Positions 20,613-34,104 are shown, counted from the stretch's first letter. The stretch: DNA of 64,000 bases from Lepidurus packardi (GCA_023053545.1 JAKZAN010000005.1:10974001-11038000), one strand, 5' to 3'. Notes: generated by a model from the letters alone, not told the origin. Translations and numbers: made by a program.

Positions 20613-21834
20613 AGTTATGGAATGCTTGTATTGCTAGCTTGTTTACTGTGCAGTGGCATTTAAATAAAAAAAAATTCCTCTTGTAAACAGAAAATGATTT
20701 TAATTGCAAATAGTAGTGTAGTGACTTCTGAATTTGGAAGCAACCTTTACCTATGCTAATGGATGGAGCCTTTTCTACTATTTTTTGAGACAATTTCGTG
20801 GAAACGACAGTTTCCCTTATCATTCCGACTCTTCCTTTTGCGAAAGGATTTGTCTGGCTAGCTGGTGCTCACTAGGTTCCTCACTAACTAGCTACCGTAT
20901 GATTCCTCAAGGACACCAGCAACTTGCGAGTCTATCAGGCACCTTCATTGTTAAAGTAACTGCTCAAAGTACGGTAAACTTGCTTGGATTACTATGTGTA
21001 ATGATCTAGAAGTTCAATGTCTAACATGTCGGGTGTATCGACTTGGTGGTTCGCAAGTCAGTGGGGATGGAAGGCAGTTGGTAAGTCGGTAACCAAGAAA
21101 GCAGTCGTTGTGATTTACAGCTAACAAATTATAATTAATAAACGGATGTATTAACAACCGGTTTGTTACCAAATAACCCTCACTGAACGACATAACAACT
21201 ATGAATAAGCTTAAGATAAATAATTCGATGACTAAGAACAAGATTAGAACAAACTAAAACTCGGAACAACCTCTCGGCTTTGGAATGTTTCAACTTAATG
21301 TTTTCCTTGTACAATTAAAAACGCAATTTCCTGATTTCGACAATTCCGGGGAAGGGATTTTTTCTGATTATTTTCTGACGGATTTCATCATATTGTTGAT
21401 AAGGTACGGGAGAAATATGATTGTTGACAAAAAGCTATAGGAAAAAAGGACTAGGTCTATAAAATGTCATCGATCATCACAACACTTGAATGAGGAATTG
21501 GAGATTTCAAGCTGGGATTAATTAATAATAGATATTGTTCTATCTTCTATCTAATATTTGTGAAGTTCAGTGTATATCTGACTCCAAGGTTCCCATCGAC
21601 GAAATCTTTAGAAGGGCTTGGCAAATACAATCAGAGCAATAGTATTATCTTTGATTAGAACATAAGCTAGAGGATTAGCGCAAGAATTAGAACGAATTGC
21701 CCAAGTTCAAGTGACGAGCGACTGATAAGACTCGTTCACATTGCTATGATGACAGCGGAAGGGTATAAAAGTGCTAAATGAAAGCGAAACTTGAAACAAT
21801 CATTATCTACTTTTTCAACTGTAAAGTATATATA
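20613..21834. other. Intergenic region between lectins 2 and 3
   Basis: No gene seen. It contains the TATA box of lectin 3 near its end. Confidence 0.55.
21764..21770 (+). promoter_or_regulatory. TATA box of lectin 3
   Basis: TATAAAAGTGCT; the same 12-mer occurs before lectin 4. Expected start of transcription is about 21790-21800. That places the ATG at 21778 upstream of the message and supports 21835 as the true start codon. Confidence 0.75.
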
Positions 21835-22781
21835 ATGGGCGGGTTGCTACGTTCCGTTGTATTTCTGACCGTTTTAGGGACTGTGTTCTCGGTTTTAGCT
21901 GTCACTGAAGCTAATAAAAATGATTCCAAACCGGAAATTCCTAAAAATAAGGACAAGTCTGCAGTAATTCTGACCACAGACGTTATGCCCATTCTTGAGA
22001 GTTTGCTGCAAGAAGTGCAAGACATCCAGGAAGCTTTGCTTCAACAGCAAGTCGCCAGCGTTGAAAAGTAAATTGTAATTTTTAAAAAAATTGAACTTAA
22101 TTTAGGCTATTCACTAGAGCGAGCTGTTCGGACAAAACGGCCCTGCAAATCCTTAAAGCTAGTGCCAGCAAATGTGACTTGCTCCAAACAGCTGACTTGT
22201 CCAAGATAAACAGTACTTACTACTTCCTTTGCCATCTGATACCAGTAAGGTTATTTGAAGGTTAATTGTCATTTCGAAAAGCTATTTGACTTAAATTCCT
22301 TGGATTTACTAAGCGTTTATTTATGATTTGTTTAGTTGAGGTGGTATATGGCTGACAAGCACTGCAAAACGTATGGGATGAACCTAGCAGTGGTTGATAA
22401 CCAACTCATCTTTGATAACATTGTTCGCAACTTGAAAGATTACGTAGGACAGCAAGATCTTGGTAATAAGAGTCAAAGTATTTTTTTGCTAAATTCACTT
22501 CTTTGTTTGCTTCTTTAGGGCAAACACAAGTCGGATTCTGGATTGGGGGAACTGACCTAGGAAGCGAAAGGAGCTGGTATTGGCTGCTTAACTCACAACG
22601 TCTCAGCTGGACCAGATGGCACCCTACACAACCGGACAATCTTAATGGCACTGAGAACTGTTTAGATATCTCCAGCTATCCCAAAAACAACACACAATAT
22701 GTTGAAGGCTTTCCCTGGGCTTTTAGCGACCGAGATTGTGAAACAAATCGTCAGCGTTTTGTTTGCCAATTGAAATTGTAA
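21835..22781 (+). CDS. Secreted C-type lectin 3 (QPD type)
   Basis: 249 residues; exons 21835-22067, 22118-22244, 22336-22462, 22519-22781. Signal peptide MGGLLRSVVFLTVLGTVFSV. A helical, Gln/Glu-rich linker (MPILESLLQEVQDIQEALLQ), possibly a coiled coil for oligomer formation, precedes the domain. Lectin motifs: LRWYMADKHCKTYGMNLAVV, GFWIGGTDLGSERSWYW, TQPDNLNGTENC and FSDRDC. QPD in place of EPN is the family signature of galactose-type specificity; S-D replaces N-D at the last calcium contact. Exon 2 uses the acceptor CACTAG at 22117, because the AG a few bases earlier would bring an in-frame stop. Confidence 0.9.
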
Positions 22782-23647
22782 TGAGTTCCTTTGGATGCTT
22801 TACATCACCTATATATATACATATATTTAGCTTAAGTGGCAATATTTCAACTACTAAAAATTTGCCATGTACTGATTACTATGAGAAACCTTGTATAATA
22901 TTGTTCATAAATATGATTAAAATACAAAAAGCTGAAAAACATAACTCCAAACCGCACTTTCTTAAAATTTAAGTTCAAGTTAAATGGAAATGATTGAAGT
23001 CCTTAGGAAGTTTCCTTAAATAATAAAAGTAATAAATCGATCTGTTTAAATGAAAGATTTGCACGTAGGAAACTATAATAAAATAACATATTACGATATA
23101 AAACATGCAATTTCAATGGTACGAAAATTGCGAACAATATAAAACATGGTCTATATTCCAAGTATGAAATAGGGAATTTCGTAATTTAACTTTTGGATTT
23201 CTTATACACCTCAGTATTATGCCAAATAAAATTTTCACTGATAAAGACAACCAGGAAGTATTGGTAATTACGAAATTTGCACCGTGACACATGTGTTATC
23301 TAAACTTGGCAACCTATTGTCGCAAGACTTTGAAACACGTCACCTTACAAACGCAATTCCCGGTTCGCAATACTAATGTAGGAAACGGAGCGCGTGTGAC
23401 ATGTTGGTTTGACACATTTATCGCTGTAATCGCTATCTCAAACAAAGCTTACTTTCCAAGTAGTGGTTGATTGAGTTGATGGGCGCAGCAAAGGATTAGT
23501 GACCTAAGCTAGATTTTCGCACTATATCTAATTCCGTTCAAGTATAAGATTACTGATAAAGAGGCCGAGGTTTCGTTTCTCGTCGTATAAAAGTGCTCAA
23601 CCGGGCACACTTTGAAGCAATTGTCACATAACTTCAGCAGCTTCGTC
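22782..23647. other. Intergenic region between lectins 3 and 4
   Basis: AT-rich; no gene seen. Contains the TATA box of lectin 4. Confidence 0.55.
23586..23592 (+). promoter_or_regulatory. TATA box of lectin 4
   Basis: TATAAAAGTGCT, the same 12-mer as before lectin 3. Expected transcription start is about 23615, after the ATG at 23612, which supports the ATG at 23648. Confidence 0.75.
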
Positions 23648-24546
23648 ATGAAGTTCACAAGTTTCGCTGTATTTTTAGCCCTTTTAGTGAATGTGGCGTC
23701 AGTTTTGAGTCAAACTGACAGCCCACTTAACAAGGAATGGGTAGCGTACAAGGTAAAGGACAGTTCTGCAGAAATACTGACCGAACAAGTTGTACCCGTT
23801 CTTGACATCATACTGCAGGAGGTTCAAGACCTTCACGAAATTGTTCTACTACCAGAAATCCAGCCAGACTGCAAAGGTAGCAGGTACAATAACTATTGTA
23901 ACGTCGTAGAAATAGGTTTAATTAAGAAAATTCATGTTTTGTAGTCCATGTAACTTAAATGCAACAGCGGTACAAGCTATTCAAGCGTCTTCCAAGTGCC
24001 AACTGGTGCCGATGGCTAACCTAACCAATAACTGTACCGCTTTCTTATTTTGTAATCAGACTCAAGTAAGGTTAACTTTGAGTTTAAGACTTGTAATCAA
24101 GTTGCTTTTGAGTAGTCTTGGCATATGGCTGCCAAGTATTGCAAAACACATGGAATGAACTTAGCACGAGTTGACAGCCAAGTTGTGTTTGATAACCTTG
24201 TCAACTACCTGAAAAAGTTCATAACAAGCCAAGGTAAGGGTCAAAATGCTGTTAACTTTGTTAGGAATTCATTTTGACTCTCTACACAGGACTTGTGCAA
24301 GTTGGTTTCTGGGTTGGAGGAACTGATCAGGGAAATGAAGGAAACTTTTACTGGCATCCTACCGGGAAACTTTTTGTCTGGAATAAATGGCAAACATCAG
24401 AGCCAAACAATTTGCAAGTCAAAGAGCACTGCGTAGAGCTGAAGAACTACCCAGAAGGATATCCTCTATATAACCCCAATCTCCCAATTGCTTTCAACGA
24501 CGAAGACTGTCCTTATCTAAAGCGTTTCTTCTGCCAAATTAACTGA
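23648..24546 (+). CDS. Secreted C-type lectin 4
   Basis: 243 residues; exons 23648-23883, 23945-24065, 24116-24233, 24290-24546. Signal peptide MKFTSFAVFLALLVNVASVL, then a helical linker (VVPVLDIILQEVQDLHEIVL) closely like that of lectin 3. Lectin motifs: SWHMAAKYCKTHGMNLARV, GFWVGGTDQGNEGNFYW, SEPNNLQVKEHC and FNDEDC, so the EPN/ND calcium-2 set is complete (mannose type by family rule). The donor of exon 1 was chosen at 23883 (AG|GTACAA) because it alone keeps phase with exon 2. Shared exon phases show all four lectins arose by tandem duplication. Confidence 0.9.
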
Positions 24547-25751
24547 GATCATTTACACTATTTCGGGTAAAAAAAAATTGTGTTAGAGCAAAATACTAGT
24601 ATTGTACACCAAACTAAGGTCATTTAATTGCTCGTTTCATGTAATATAACCCCTATGTTTAACACATAAACATCCACCAAGCAATAGTATTCGAATTCCT
24701 CCACAGATGACGCTTTGTTCTCTATTTATGCTACCCAATTTTGTATTATTGATGTACAGTACTTTAGACATCTTTGAATGATAAGTACATCAAACTTCCA
24801 CGTCGATATTGCTATCGTCATTATTTTGGTGAAAAGTGTTTACAAACATCTGTTTCTGGTTTTCATGCTATGAAACTCAAGGTCTTCAAGTAGCTTAATG
24901 CTTTAAGTCTCATTTAAACCTTTCCGCACTTCAGTCGCAACCGCAAACAAATAAAGTGTCAATCAATTACGTAAACAATAAAAGATAAGACGCGAAGCTA
25001 CCCAACTAAAACAGGTTTAGGTTTGGTTCACGTTCGATCTGGTTAGGCTTTATGGGTATGACCAGGTTTGCCTCTGCGGTTAGGATGATACGCCACTACT
25101 AAATAGCAGTTTCGAAAGTTAGACACAAAAAACTCAAACTTGTTTTGTGTATCTTTACACTTCATTACTAAAACACCTATATGTGCTACTTGTATTGCCT
25201 TTTGCTTACATACTGGGAATTTCTTTCGATTAGGATAACAAACTCTACACGTGTCGTTTTATAGAAAAAGAAAGTGACCTTTGGATGGCTAAAATTCCTA
25301 GACAACAAATATACTACCCAAGAAGGAATGAAGTCAGCTTTTTCCACTACTTTCCTTTTTTGGTAAAAGCAACTTTTTATGTACTTTATACTGAAGTACC
25401 TAAAATTGCTATTGCAGAATCAAGGGTTCAGCGAATTTTATTCACTGATGATCCGGCTTAACCATATATGGTTTACAATGCATTAAGTCAATCATGCACA
25501 ACCTAGACTTTTATGGCTCTGAATTGAACTCATTAGGTAGTTTCTTGAGGACTGAATACCTGTACACTGAATCCAACACAAGGCGTCTTATTTTACGACT
25601 TCACTACTAACATTTCTAGAAGCAACTGAGTTACTTGAATTCTATCGAGGTAATCAGATTATTGACATTATCACAATCAATTTTAAACAAAGCCTTATCA
25701 TACAAAAGACTAGATTTATTCCACAGCTAATATTATAAATCTGGTAAAAAT
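24547..25751. other. Intergenic region between lectin 4 and guanylate cyclase
   Basis: AT-rich; no gene recognised. A minus-strand AATAAA near 25711 fits the polyadenylation signal of the guanylate cyclase. Confidence 0.55.
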
Positions 25752-28700
25752 TCACAACTGAATATCCAGAAGGCTGGATTGCTCCGTGCGGGACGAAAAT
25801 AGTACCGATGTTTGCGAACGTCTTTGCAAACTGTGCAAAACCAACATACTTTCTCCCCAATCCAAAGGCTGCAAAAGCAAAAACAAAAAAAAGAAATCAG
25901 ACTTACCTAGAAAAACATGTTAGTCAAGAAAAAAATTTACACGCAATTAATGCCATTTTCAGAAACAGTATTTTCAAAAGAACCAAATACTTTCCAACAT
26001 ATTTCCTTTTAAAGCTTAATTAAACATTTTTGGTCTTTTTACCTGAACTTCGGTTTGCGCAGCTGATTCTACGTCTTGATCCGAAACTAATGCCAAGTAA
26101 CCGGTACCAGAATCCTTGGTCCAAACAAGTCCTTCGTCGATCAGCCTATCAGAGGGTGTAGTTTGCTCGCTGACATCATTTACATGAATGTTCAGGGTTC
26201 TTTCCTTTCCAGTGAGCCAAAAGGTTCGCATTTCTCCCTTTCCCTAATCACCATAACAGTAAGAACTTGCGTAATTACAAAGCAAAGATACCGAAATTTT
26301 AAAAAAAATCCCGAAATTTAAATATACTCTAATTAAAGTCCAGCCACGTTCTTCAACCATGTAACCGCCCAACTTATCTAGGAAGGATTTCGTAGTTTCG
26401 GAAATGTGGATTCTTAAAGCTGTTCCAGAAGATTCCATTCGCGAAGCTGTATTGACTGTATCGCCGAAAAGGCAATACCGGGGCATTCGCAGACCCACCA
26501 CACCAGCCACAACAGGTCCGGAATGGATTCCAACCCGAAGCTGGAGCGTTTCGCCTGGCCGGTGGTCGATGTTGAAGTTGCTGACATCAGCCAGCAAATT
26601 CAGGGCCATGGATGCGATTTGGTCGGCATGGGCGTCACCGTTACGCACGGGTAAGCCGCTAACGACCATATAAGCATCACCAATGGTCTCTACTTTGTAC
26701 ACATCGTAAGACTCAATTATAGAATCAAATTTGGTGTACAAAGCATTCAAGAGCTGAACCACCTGCAAACCATCGAAAACATTATTGGCCTCATTCCCAT
26801 GCAAAGGTTAAAATAATTGACCTCCATTGGACTTGAAGTAGCAGACAAGGCAGTGAAGCCAACAATATCACTAAAGTAGATGGTGACCCATTCAAAACTT
26901 TCGGCTTTTACAGGTTCCCCACGTTTCAGAGACTCGGTAACAGACCTAAATCGAACAGAAAACGTCAGGCAATGAAGTTAATGTAAGGCTCCTATAGTCG
27001 CGCATAACCAGATCCGTTCGTTGACAAGCTCGTCTAACCTCGCGGAGCCAGAACCGGTAGTAAACACGGCTCGTGCAGTAGCGCATAACCAGATCCGGTA
27101 AGGTTGATAAATAACTTGTGCAATCATGCGAATAAGGAAACAATTCACTGAAGAGCTACTCATTTACATGATTCAAATCTAACTATATTGTTAGTCTTAT
27201 TGAAAAGGACAGGGATCATTCTACCATAAGATTAAATTAAAATGAAAAAAGTGAAGGACACCGTGTAATTTTAGAAAGTTTTTAACTATTACAGATTGCG
27301 TATGGACTATCATGAAAAATGAAATGTAAAGTTTATAAAAAAAAAAGAAAAATATTTACTTGGGTAACATACGGTGTAGAAGTGCTTCCGTCTTCCTCTT
27401 TTCTTCTTCCAGCTGATTCGTGCGTTCCTGGACCAAACTTTCCAGATTGTATGCATACTTTTCCATCATAGCTAGCATGTTGTCAAAAATATTCGCTTTC
27501 CTAACAGAAAAAAGAAATGATTGATTTTGTACCAATAAATTCTTTCATAATTTCCAAACCACATCCCTACCACTATTCCCTACCACATCAAAAATGAAAT
27601 TAAAACTGGTACTTCGAGTTTATTCACAAAAATAAATATGTACGAGTTTCAAATAGAGGACAACTTACAATCCAGATTGCATGGGTCGCAATTTCTGGCG
27701 AATGTCACGGAAGCCTGGTCGATTTTCAGGTACTTCCTCCCAGCATTCTTGGATACATCTCAAAATGTACTCTGGGCAGCTCGAGAAACTCAAATCAGGA
27801 CGAAACGCCACCTCTCCGTATAAATGTGGATGAGTTAATCGTTCCACAATTTCTACAGAACGTAAACAAAAATAAGGAAACATACGATCTGTTCAAATTT
27901 GACTTTGATTTCCTCTATTGCCAAGTTTCTTTTTCTCATTGAAGAGTACTACCTCTGGTAGAGTAAGCAGTGCGTCCCCAAGGTCCAGCTCTACCCCACA
28001 TTTCGTACAAAATTATAGCAAAAGAGTAAACGTCACCACTTTGCGTTCCCTGAGGCAGTGGGCGCACCATACGTAGTAACTCAGGCGACCGCCAGAGGGC
28101 AGCAGGTCTGTCGGCATGTCTAGGTTTGTGGGAAAATGTCCGACTGTCTGAAGTCAATGTTAAAACGGTTAGTGCTCTTTCAAATGATTTGGAATGACCA
28201 TACTTCTAAGCTGATGGAGTCCGAAGTCCGAAATCTGCAATACCCAACGTGAGTCTACTAAGCAATTTGAAGACCTGAGATTTCCATGAGAACCAATGGG
28301 AGAATCATGCAAAAATAACATTCCCTACACATAAACAAACAAGTCTACACTCAAGAATGACAAATCATAGCAATATTACTTTTACTAAATCCGAAGTGAG
28401 AGACGCTGCAAACATGTTATCCAAAGGAAGGTCCTGGTTTCGCAGAACATCTTCTAGAGATCCCCTTGCGCAATAAGTAGTGAGCAAACATATCACGCCC
28501 TGTTCTACGACTGCGCCCACAAAAGAAACTATATTTTCGTGCCTCAAGTCTCTCATCTTGAAACGCTCAAATCAATAACCATTTTGAAGGAGTTCTGAAA
28601 CTTAAAAAACGTTTGCAATTACCTGTTGCAGTTCTTTGCGCAAAGAACGTGTGAGATCCAAGCCTTTCCGTGAAAAGGTCTTTAAAGCTACTACTTGTCC

Positions 28701-31700
28701 TCGGTAGAGTCCAATAGTCGTGTAACTCCTCTTCACCGGTGACTTGACTCCCAACGCATTATGGAAGTCACTATAGTCCCGTTCGCGATTACTGAAGTTG
28801 TGCGCATTCCATGACTCGATCGACGCACTTATACTTGAGTTACTACACATGGAAGATCTCAATGGACCCAGAATTCCTATTGGAAAAGTGGCTAACGAAC
28901 GTTGTGACGCACTTGAGTACGCGTACTGCACATCGAGTAATTTCACCTTGCGCAAATCCACTTTCCATAGTAATCGCGCTAACTTGCGCTCATAATGATA
29001 ATGACGTAAAACTATCACAACTGCAACAGCAGCAAACATGAAAAAGAAAAAGCAGAAAACGATTATACGCCAATCGGGGTCGAACACGCATTTCTCCCCG
29101 CTGAAACCGCACACTGGTTCAGACTTTGGTGGGAAACCTTCAATCCACGCAACGCGCACATCAGGATCCAAATAACGCAAATTCTATCAAAAACACACAA
29201 ATTTTTATCTTAATTCCGTCTAAATTTATCTTATTTTCTAAACCTATCCTTTTTTTGCAAAATACACTATTTAAATAAAAAGGTTTGGATATGTGCAATT
29301 ATGCGCAATCAAAAAATTATTAAGATTATTAAAAAAAATTATTAATTATTAAAAAAGTATAGAATGACGGAATTCTACGTCTTCTCAGTGTTACACAATC
29401 ACCATTTGCAGTTCTGGGTAACTCCGCATTTTTAAAAATTGAACTAAAAATCTCGGCGCAACAGGGTACGTTGAGAAAAAGTATTTACCGGGATAGCGTC
29501 CCATGAATTGTTGTACGCAAAATAAGCTACAGGCTGCATCGACCAGTTCTGTGCGTTTTGTGCACAGGGCAACATGGCCACAACCGTGTAATTCCCTTCC
29601 GCATCTCCATTTTCGTCCATATTAACCTAAATGACCCACAAGTTTTTAAAACCTATTACACTTATCATCTTCAGACACAATTTACATCAAAACCTAACAC
29701 TGAATGATATGACCTGTTGCGCATTCGCGCAAAGACGGCACTCCCGTTTCGTGGATCCAACCCATCTCGAAGTACTTCCGTCAACGCTTTCGCGTAAATC
29801 CAAACCGCGTCATAGGCATATGCTGCATTAATAGGAACCTAGTGTTTTTTTTAAAGAAAAGAAGCTAATTGAATGTTTTCACAAGTTAAAATAAAAAGTT
29901 GCCTGAAAACTCACTTCAATATCAGGAAAGATCTCCGGATGATATGGCACACAAAAAGGCTCTTCCGCGGACGCATTACGAATAAGTTCTTGAAGCTTCC
30001 TGTAGATGGCAATGATTAAAAAAAGGGTTGCAGATTTGTATCTTTCAAAACTCTAAGCAAAAAATAATCGCTACAAAGTTTTAACCGCTTAAAGGTCAAG
30101 CAAAAGACATTGCCCGTGCATTTCCATTTCTCAATGAAACCCTTCTAAATATAGGAAGCTAAAAACCGCTTTACTACAGTTTTTTTTGCCAAATGATCTA
30201 TTCTAAGCTCGGCAACCTTCGAACAACTAAGCAGGCCAAAGGTTCAAGAGCAGCTGTCAACATGTAATACCAACAGCTCCATTCGCCATCTATTTATAGA
30301 CTAACACAACATTCCAAAAACAAAAAACGGGCCTGAACTACACGAAGGCAGACCAATAACCTTGCGAAAAACAATAAAAACTCGTATTGCGAGTTATGAG
30401 ATGTTAAACAAAGGACTCCTAACAATCCCCAACAGGTTTCAAAAGTTCAAGCTCGATTTTTAAGGAATTACAAGTACCTGTAATCTGAATGCCGTGGATG
30501 CGATGAAGTGACTTTAAGCACTACTCGGAATGCTTCCGTCAAATCAGATTCTTCCCCTAGGTAGGGGTCCAGATAATCTGCTCAAAAAATAAGTTTCTAT
30601 ATCAGCTGTCGTTTCGTAAGGGGAGAAACAAAGTAAGAGCTTTTAGTTACTTCGACTTATATACTTCTCGTTGGTAACGCTTTGGTCGTAAAGTACATCA
30701 TCTACCGATATGATGGAGTACTCCCCTGTGGCCAGGACGCCTTTGACATTTAAAGCACGAACCAAGTCTACTAGGGCTACATGTTCGCCGATGAAAAGGT
30801 AGACTAGCCGGAGACAAGAGAAAGCAGTGTCAATGTTAACATGCCTGGTAATCCGTTAACCACCATGTGAGTATTGTTACCTCGCGTGCGCGAATAGGTT
30901 TCACGCACTATTTTCTCGAATAACGGGTACTTGCTAGGAATGTAGTCACCGTCTACGCGTATTACATCTGTGATGTTTATGTCCCTGCTTGGTGCCAAAT
31001 TCTACCGAAAATTGCAGCAAAACAAAGGCATTACATTCCACGAAACTGAACGAATTCATAAACGGAACTGAATCGTTGAAGAATTAATAAACAGAACTAA
31101 AATGAATTCTGCATATAATGAAATTATTTACTTTTTGAATTTCAAACAAACCTGAAAAATATTACTGACGTGAAGGGAGGTTAATATAAGAACTCAGGCA
31201 TGGATAAGGACCAAAGAAAGAATAATTTGCTACTTAGTTTGCTTTTTGAGCAATTAAATGTCCCACTGTAAAAGGTTATAGGTTTTCTGCAGCGTTTTTG
31301 TGGATTTGAACGAGAAACAGATATACACAAATGGATTCAATGACTTGGCAAAAACATGTACTGTCCGTTTTGGATTGCTGCAAAAACCTGTCTGATACTT
31401 TTACAAAGAGATCACGAAACCGAAAAAGGAAACTATTAATATAGAAAATGGATCATAAAACTTGGTTTTTCTTTCCAACTATCCCACAATAAACATACCT
31501 GTATTGCTTCCAGAACCTGAATCCACTCAGAACGGTTACTAACCACTAAGATTACTTTATTCCAAGCAAAGTGATCCAGTAGCGCAATTACAGACTTGGA
31601 AACCATGGAAGACGGCGGCAAAGTCCGTGCAAACGTGTGGTAGACGGCTTTATTTGAAACGCTCGTATCAGCACATTTCTAATAAATTTCTCAAAAAATC

Positions 31701-31742
31701 TGTCAGCTGTTTTATTCACATTATGTTACACATTATGTTATT

Positions 31743-31827
<85 letters not shown>

Positions 31828-32615
31828 CATAGAGAGATATGAAAAAGAGAGATGAAAAATAGTCTCACATAGGTAATCATTGGCAAGTTCCAGGCAGCCG
31901 CTACGAGCGCCTCGGTCGCGCAGTTCTCATCCGGCCCAATGAAGCCTACTGCCCCCACGTCGCGCATTTCCGTCATTCTCCGCAAAGCTAGCGCAGGAAA
32001 TTGCGCACTACCGTAATAATAGCCTACATCCATGGCAACAAACTTGAGTGTATGGTTAGGCAAGAGATCCGGATCCTTATTAACCGCACTCACGGCTACA
32101 GGAACCGCCCCAAGTGTCATCTTGGAGGAACCATAGGAACTTAGAAACCCAATTGTAATGACACCCTTGGATGAATCAGTACTTCCTGGGGGGATAAAAA
32201 CAGAAAAGAGCATAGGGGTTATCTAAAAATAGTTCCCATAGTAGAGAAACTTAACGCCCGGAAAGGTAAGGTATAGGCCCAGAAACCCATTTAGAAAATC
32301 CCTAGGCGTTGCAGTCTCAAGACAACAGGGCAATGCTTGTCAGCGTGAGGCAATACATTAAAAAGACACCTTTCTTTTCCTGGAGACCTTTTGAAGGCCA
32401 AGGCCTTTTTAGATTCTTTTCGCGGTAACGGGAGAAACTTAGTTCGCTTTAAGCTTACCTGACTGAGGAATTAGGTAGTTTTCAGCGCGGTATTGCGTCT
32501 GCGAGTCAGCAAGACATTTGGATGATTCAAAATCACTGAACAATGTCATAAATCCCAGAGTGGAACCACATATTGCGCATAATACTTGCAGAACTAACAG
32601 GTTCAACCACTTCAT
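25752..32615 (-). CDS. Receptor-type guanylate cyclase (Gyc76C-like), 19 exons
   Basis: Single-pass membrane receptor that makes cGMP; predicted 1219 residues. Exons: 32615-32459, 32185-31869, 31678-31499, 31001-30881, 30803-30651, 30577-30478, 29999-29915, 29838-29686, 29626-29489, 29183-28623, 28556-28380, 28324-28204, 28147-27953, 27852-27669, 27500-27360, 26945-26822, 26762-26328, 26243-26043, 25868-25752. Signal peptide [20 protein letters not shown]; an ANF-receptor-type ligand domain ([10 protein letters not shown]); a TM in exon 10 ([20 protein letters not shown]); a pseudokinase domain ([17 protein letters not shown], no HRD Asp); a dimer helix ([20 protein letters not shown]); a full cyclase core ([39 protein letters not shown]). 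The last exon has a long polypyrimidine acceptor. Ligand unknown. Confidence 0.93.
31744..31827. repeat. (TAGA)n microsatellite, 21 copies
   Basis: Perfect tetranucleotide run of 84 bp within the intron 31679-31868 of the guanylate cyclase. It makes up almost half of that intron. Confidence 0.97.
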
Positions 32616-34104
32616 ACTTCATATCGATTCCTGCACTTGATTTTGGCACAGTTTGAACTTCGTTTTTCAAATCGAGGGTACAAACTGTGTAATTTTTCCT
32701 CTTTTTGTCTTAATTCAGGAAAGAAATTACTAAAACGAGCGCAAATACTTAACTTTTACTTTACTGTTTGGATTCAAATTTACCATTCACATTCGAAATT
32801 TGCAACATTTGAAAATTATGATTTCCAAGTAGGATTCATCCAAATGCACCACATTTTGCATCTTTGCACTAACATCTTCACTCGACGCAGAACTCGCCGA
32901 AGCTCCAAGCTTTCGACTCACTTTCAAATGTAATCTCAATTCGTTTCAAATGCTTTATTTTAAACTTGGAACACGTTATCAAGTCGCCTCACTGCTCCTA
33001 CGTTATGTGTTAAATTGTACAATAACCGTTTGACCCAAAGTATTAACTGAATCCATAAACGTGGTCTCCGCAACACTTCGGCATATCTTGGTACTAAATC
33101 TCTTAAACAAAGAAGAACTTTCACCGAGGGGATGTCGTTGTCTGTCAGGTATCCTATATTTGGCTCCAAAAAAAGCACATCCTTTCTCGAACGGAAAGGA
33201 GTAAACTGCAGTGCAAACCACACTTCATTAAAAACTTTGTATGCGAGAACGCAAGCAACATAATAGCAATGTCTTTGGACCTCCACCTGCTCCGTACGAC
33301 TTGTTCACCGGTCAAGTTCCACGGGTTATTTGTACTTGGGGTAACGGCCAATCCACGTCGTTAAAGCCGAAGAATTTTAAACGTAAACCTGTTCCGATCC
33401 AAAAAGGTACAGTCTTTGTTTTCCCCATTCAAAGTTGTGAAGCGATCTATGAACTCTTGAGTTTGACGTTTCTAGTCAAATCTGTCACAACTTTTCCCAC
33501 CACAAACTGCTTCTAACCATGTACTCTAGCTTTATATACTTGTCAAACATTGCCTGGATCATATTCAAAATGTTGAAGGAAAGAAACTGATTCATTGTTC
33601 CAAAATGGATCCTAATTAAGACAGCTAACCCGTTTATTATGGTAAAAAAGGCGCTAGACCATTTGCGTGAATGTTCTGTGCGTGTCACCAGTGTTGCAAA
33701 GTTTTGTAGCATATAAAGAAACGTTAAGTAACAAACATAGCAAGTTTATTCGAGACATTGTTTATACAAATAGGGCATACAACAAGTCGTCCTCCTCTCA
33801 CTTTTAGGGTAGAACTGGTCCCTTAGCTTACCGTTTTTCATTTGAGAAAGCCTTAAGGCACTCCTTAATGAAGTACTCTGGCCTTGTTCTTGATTGATAT
33901 GTATCAAGTTTATGTTAATACAGGAAAAGATTTTGTTCCTATGGGTTCATCACTCCTAAACGCGGTTGGCTTATCTTTGGCCGTCCGCCCAAAATTTCGG
34001 CTTATATATACACACCTAATCGTTTCTTTGATCAACGTCTCCCGGATCTGGATTATGTTAACGGAAGAAGCCCTACTTTGTTTTCATATCCGAGTATTGC
34101 CTTA
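32616..34104. other. Intergenic region between guanylate cyclase and ERCC6
   Basis: Minus-strand ORF pieces at 32960-33286 and 33485-33712 encode hydrophobic, basic peptides that I cannot assign to a family. They might be a decayed membrane protein, or chance. No splice-supported gene model was found. Confidence 0.35.

Noticed and set aside
21778..21834. Earlier ATG for lectin 3
   Set aside because: It lies within 14 bp of the TATA box, so it would be upstream of the transcript; the ATG at 21835 starts a clean signal peptide.
31716..31868. Reading frame that extends the guanylate cyclase exon through a repeated SIYL peptide
   Set aside because: This is translation of the TAGA microsatellite; the GTGAGA donor at 31868 and the phase-true join to 31678 end the exon before it.
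32960..33712. Possible chemoreceptor or other membrane protein gene
   Set aside because: Only short hydrophobic pieces in different frames, no start, no conserved motif and no consistent splice joints.
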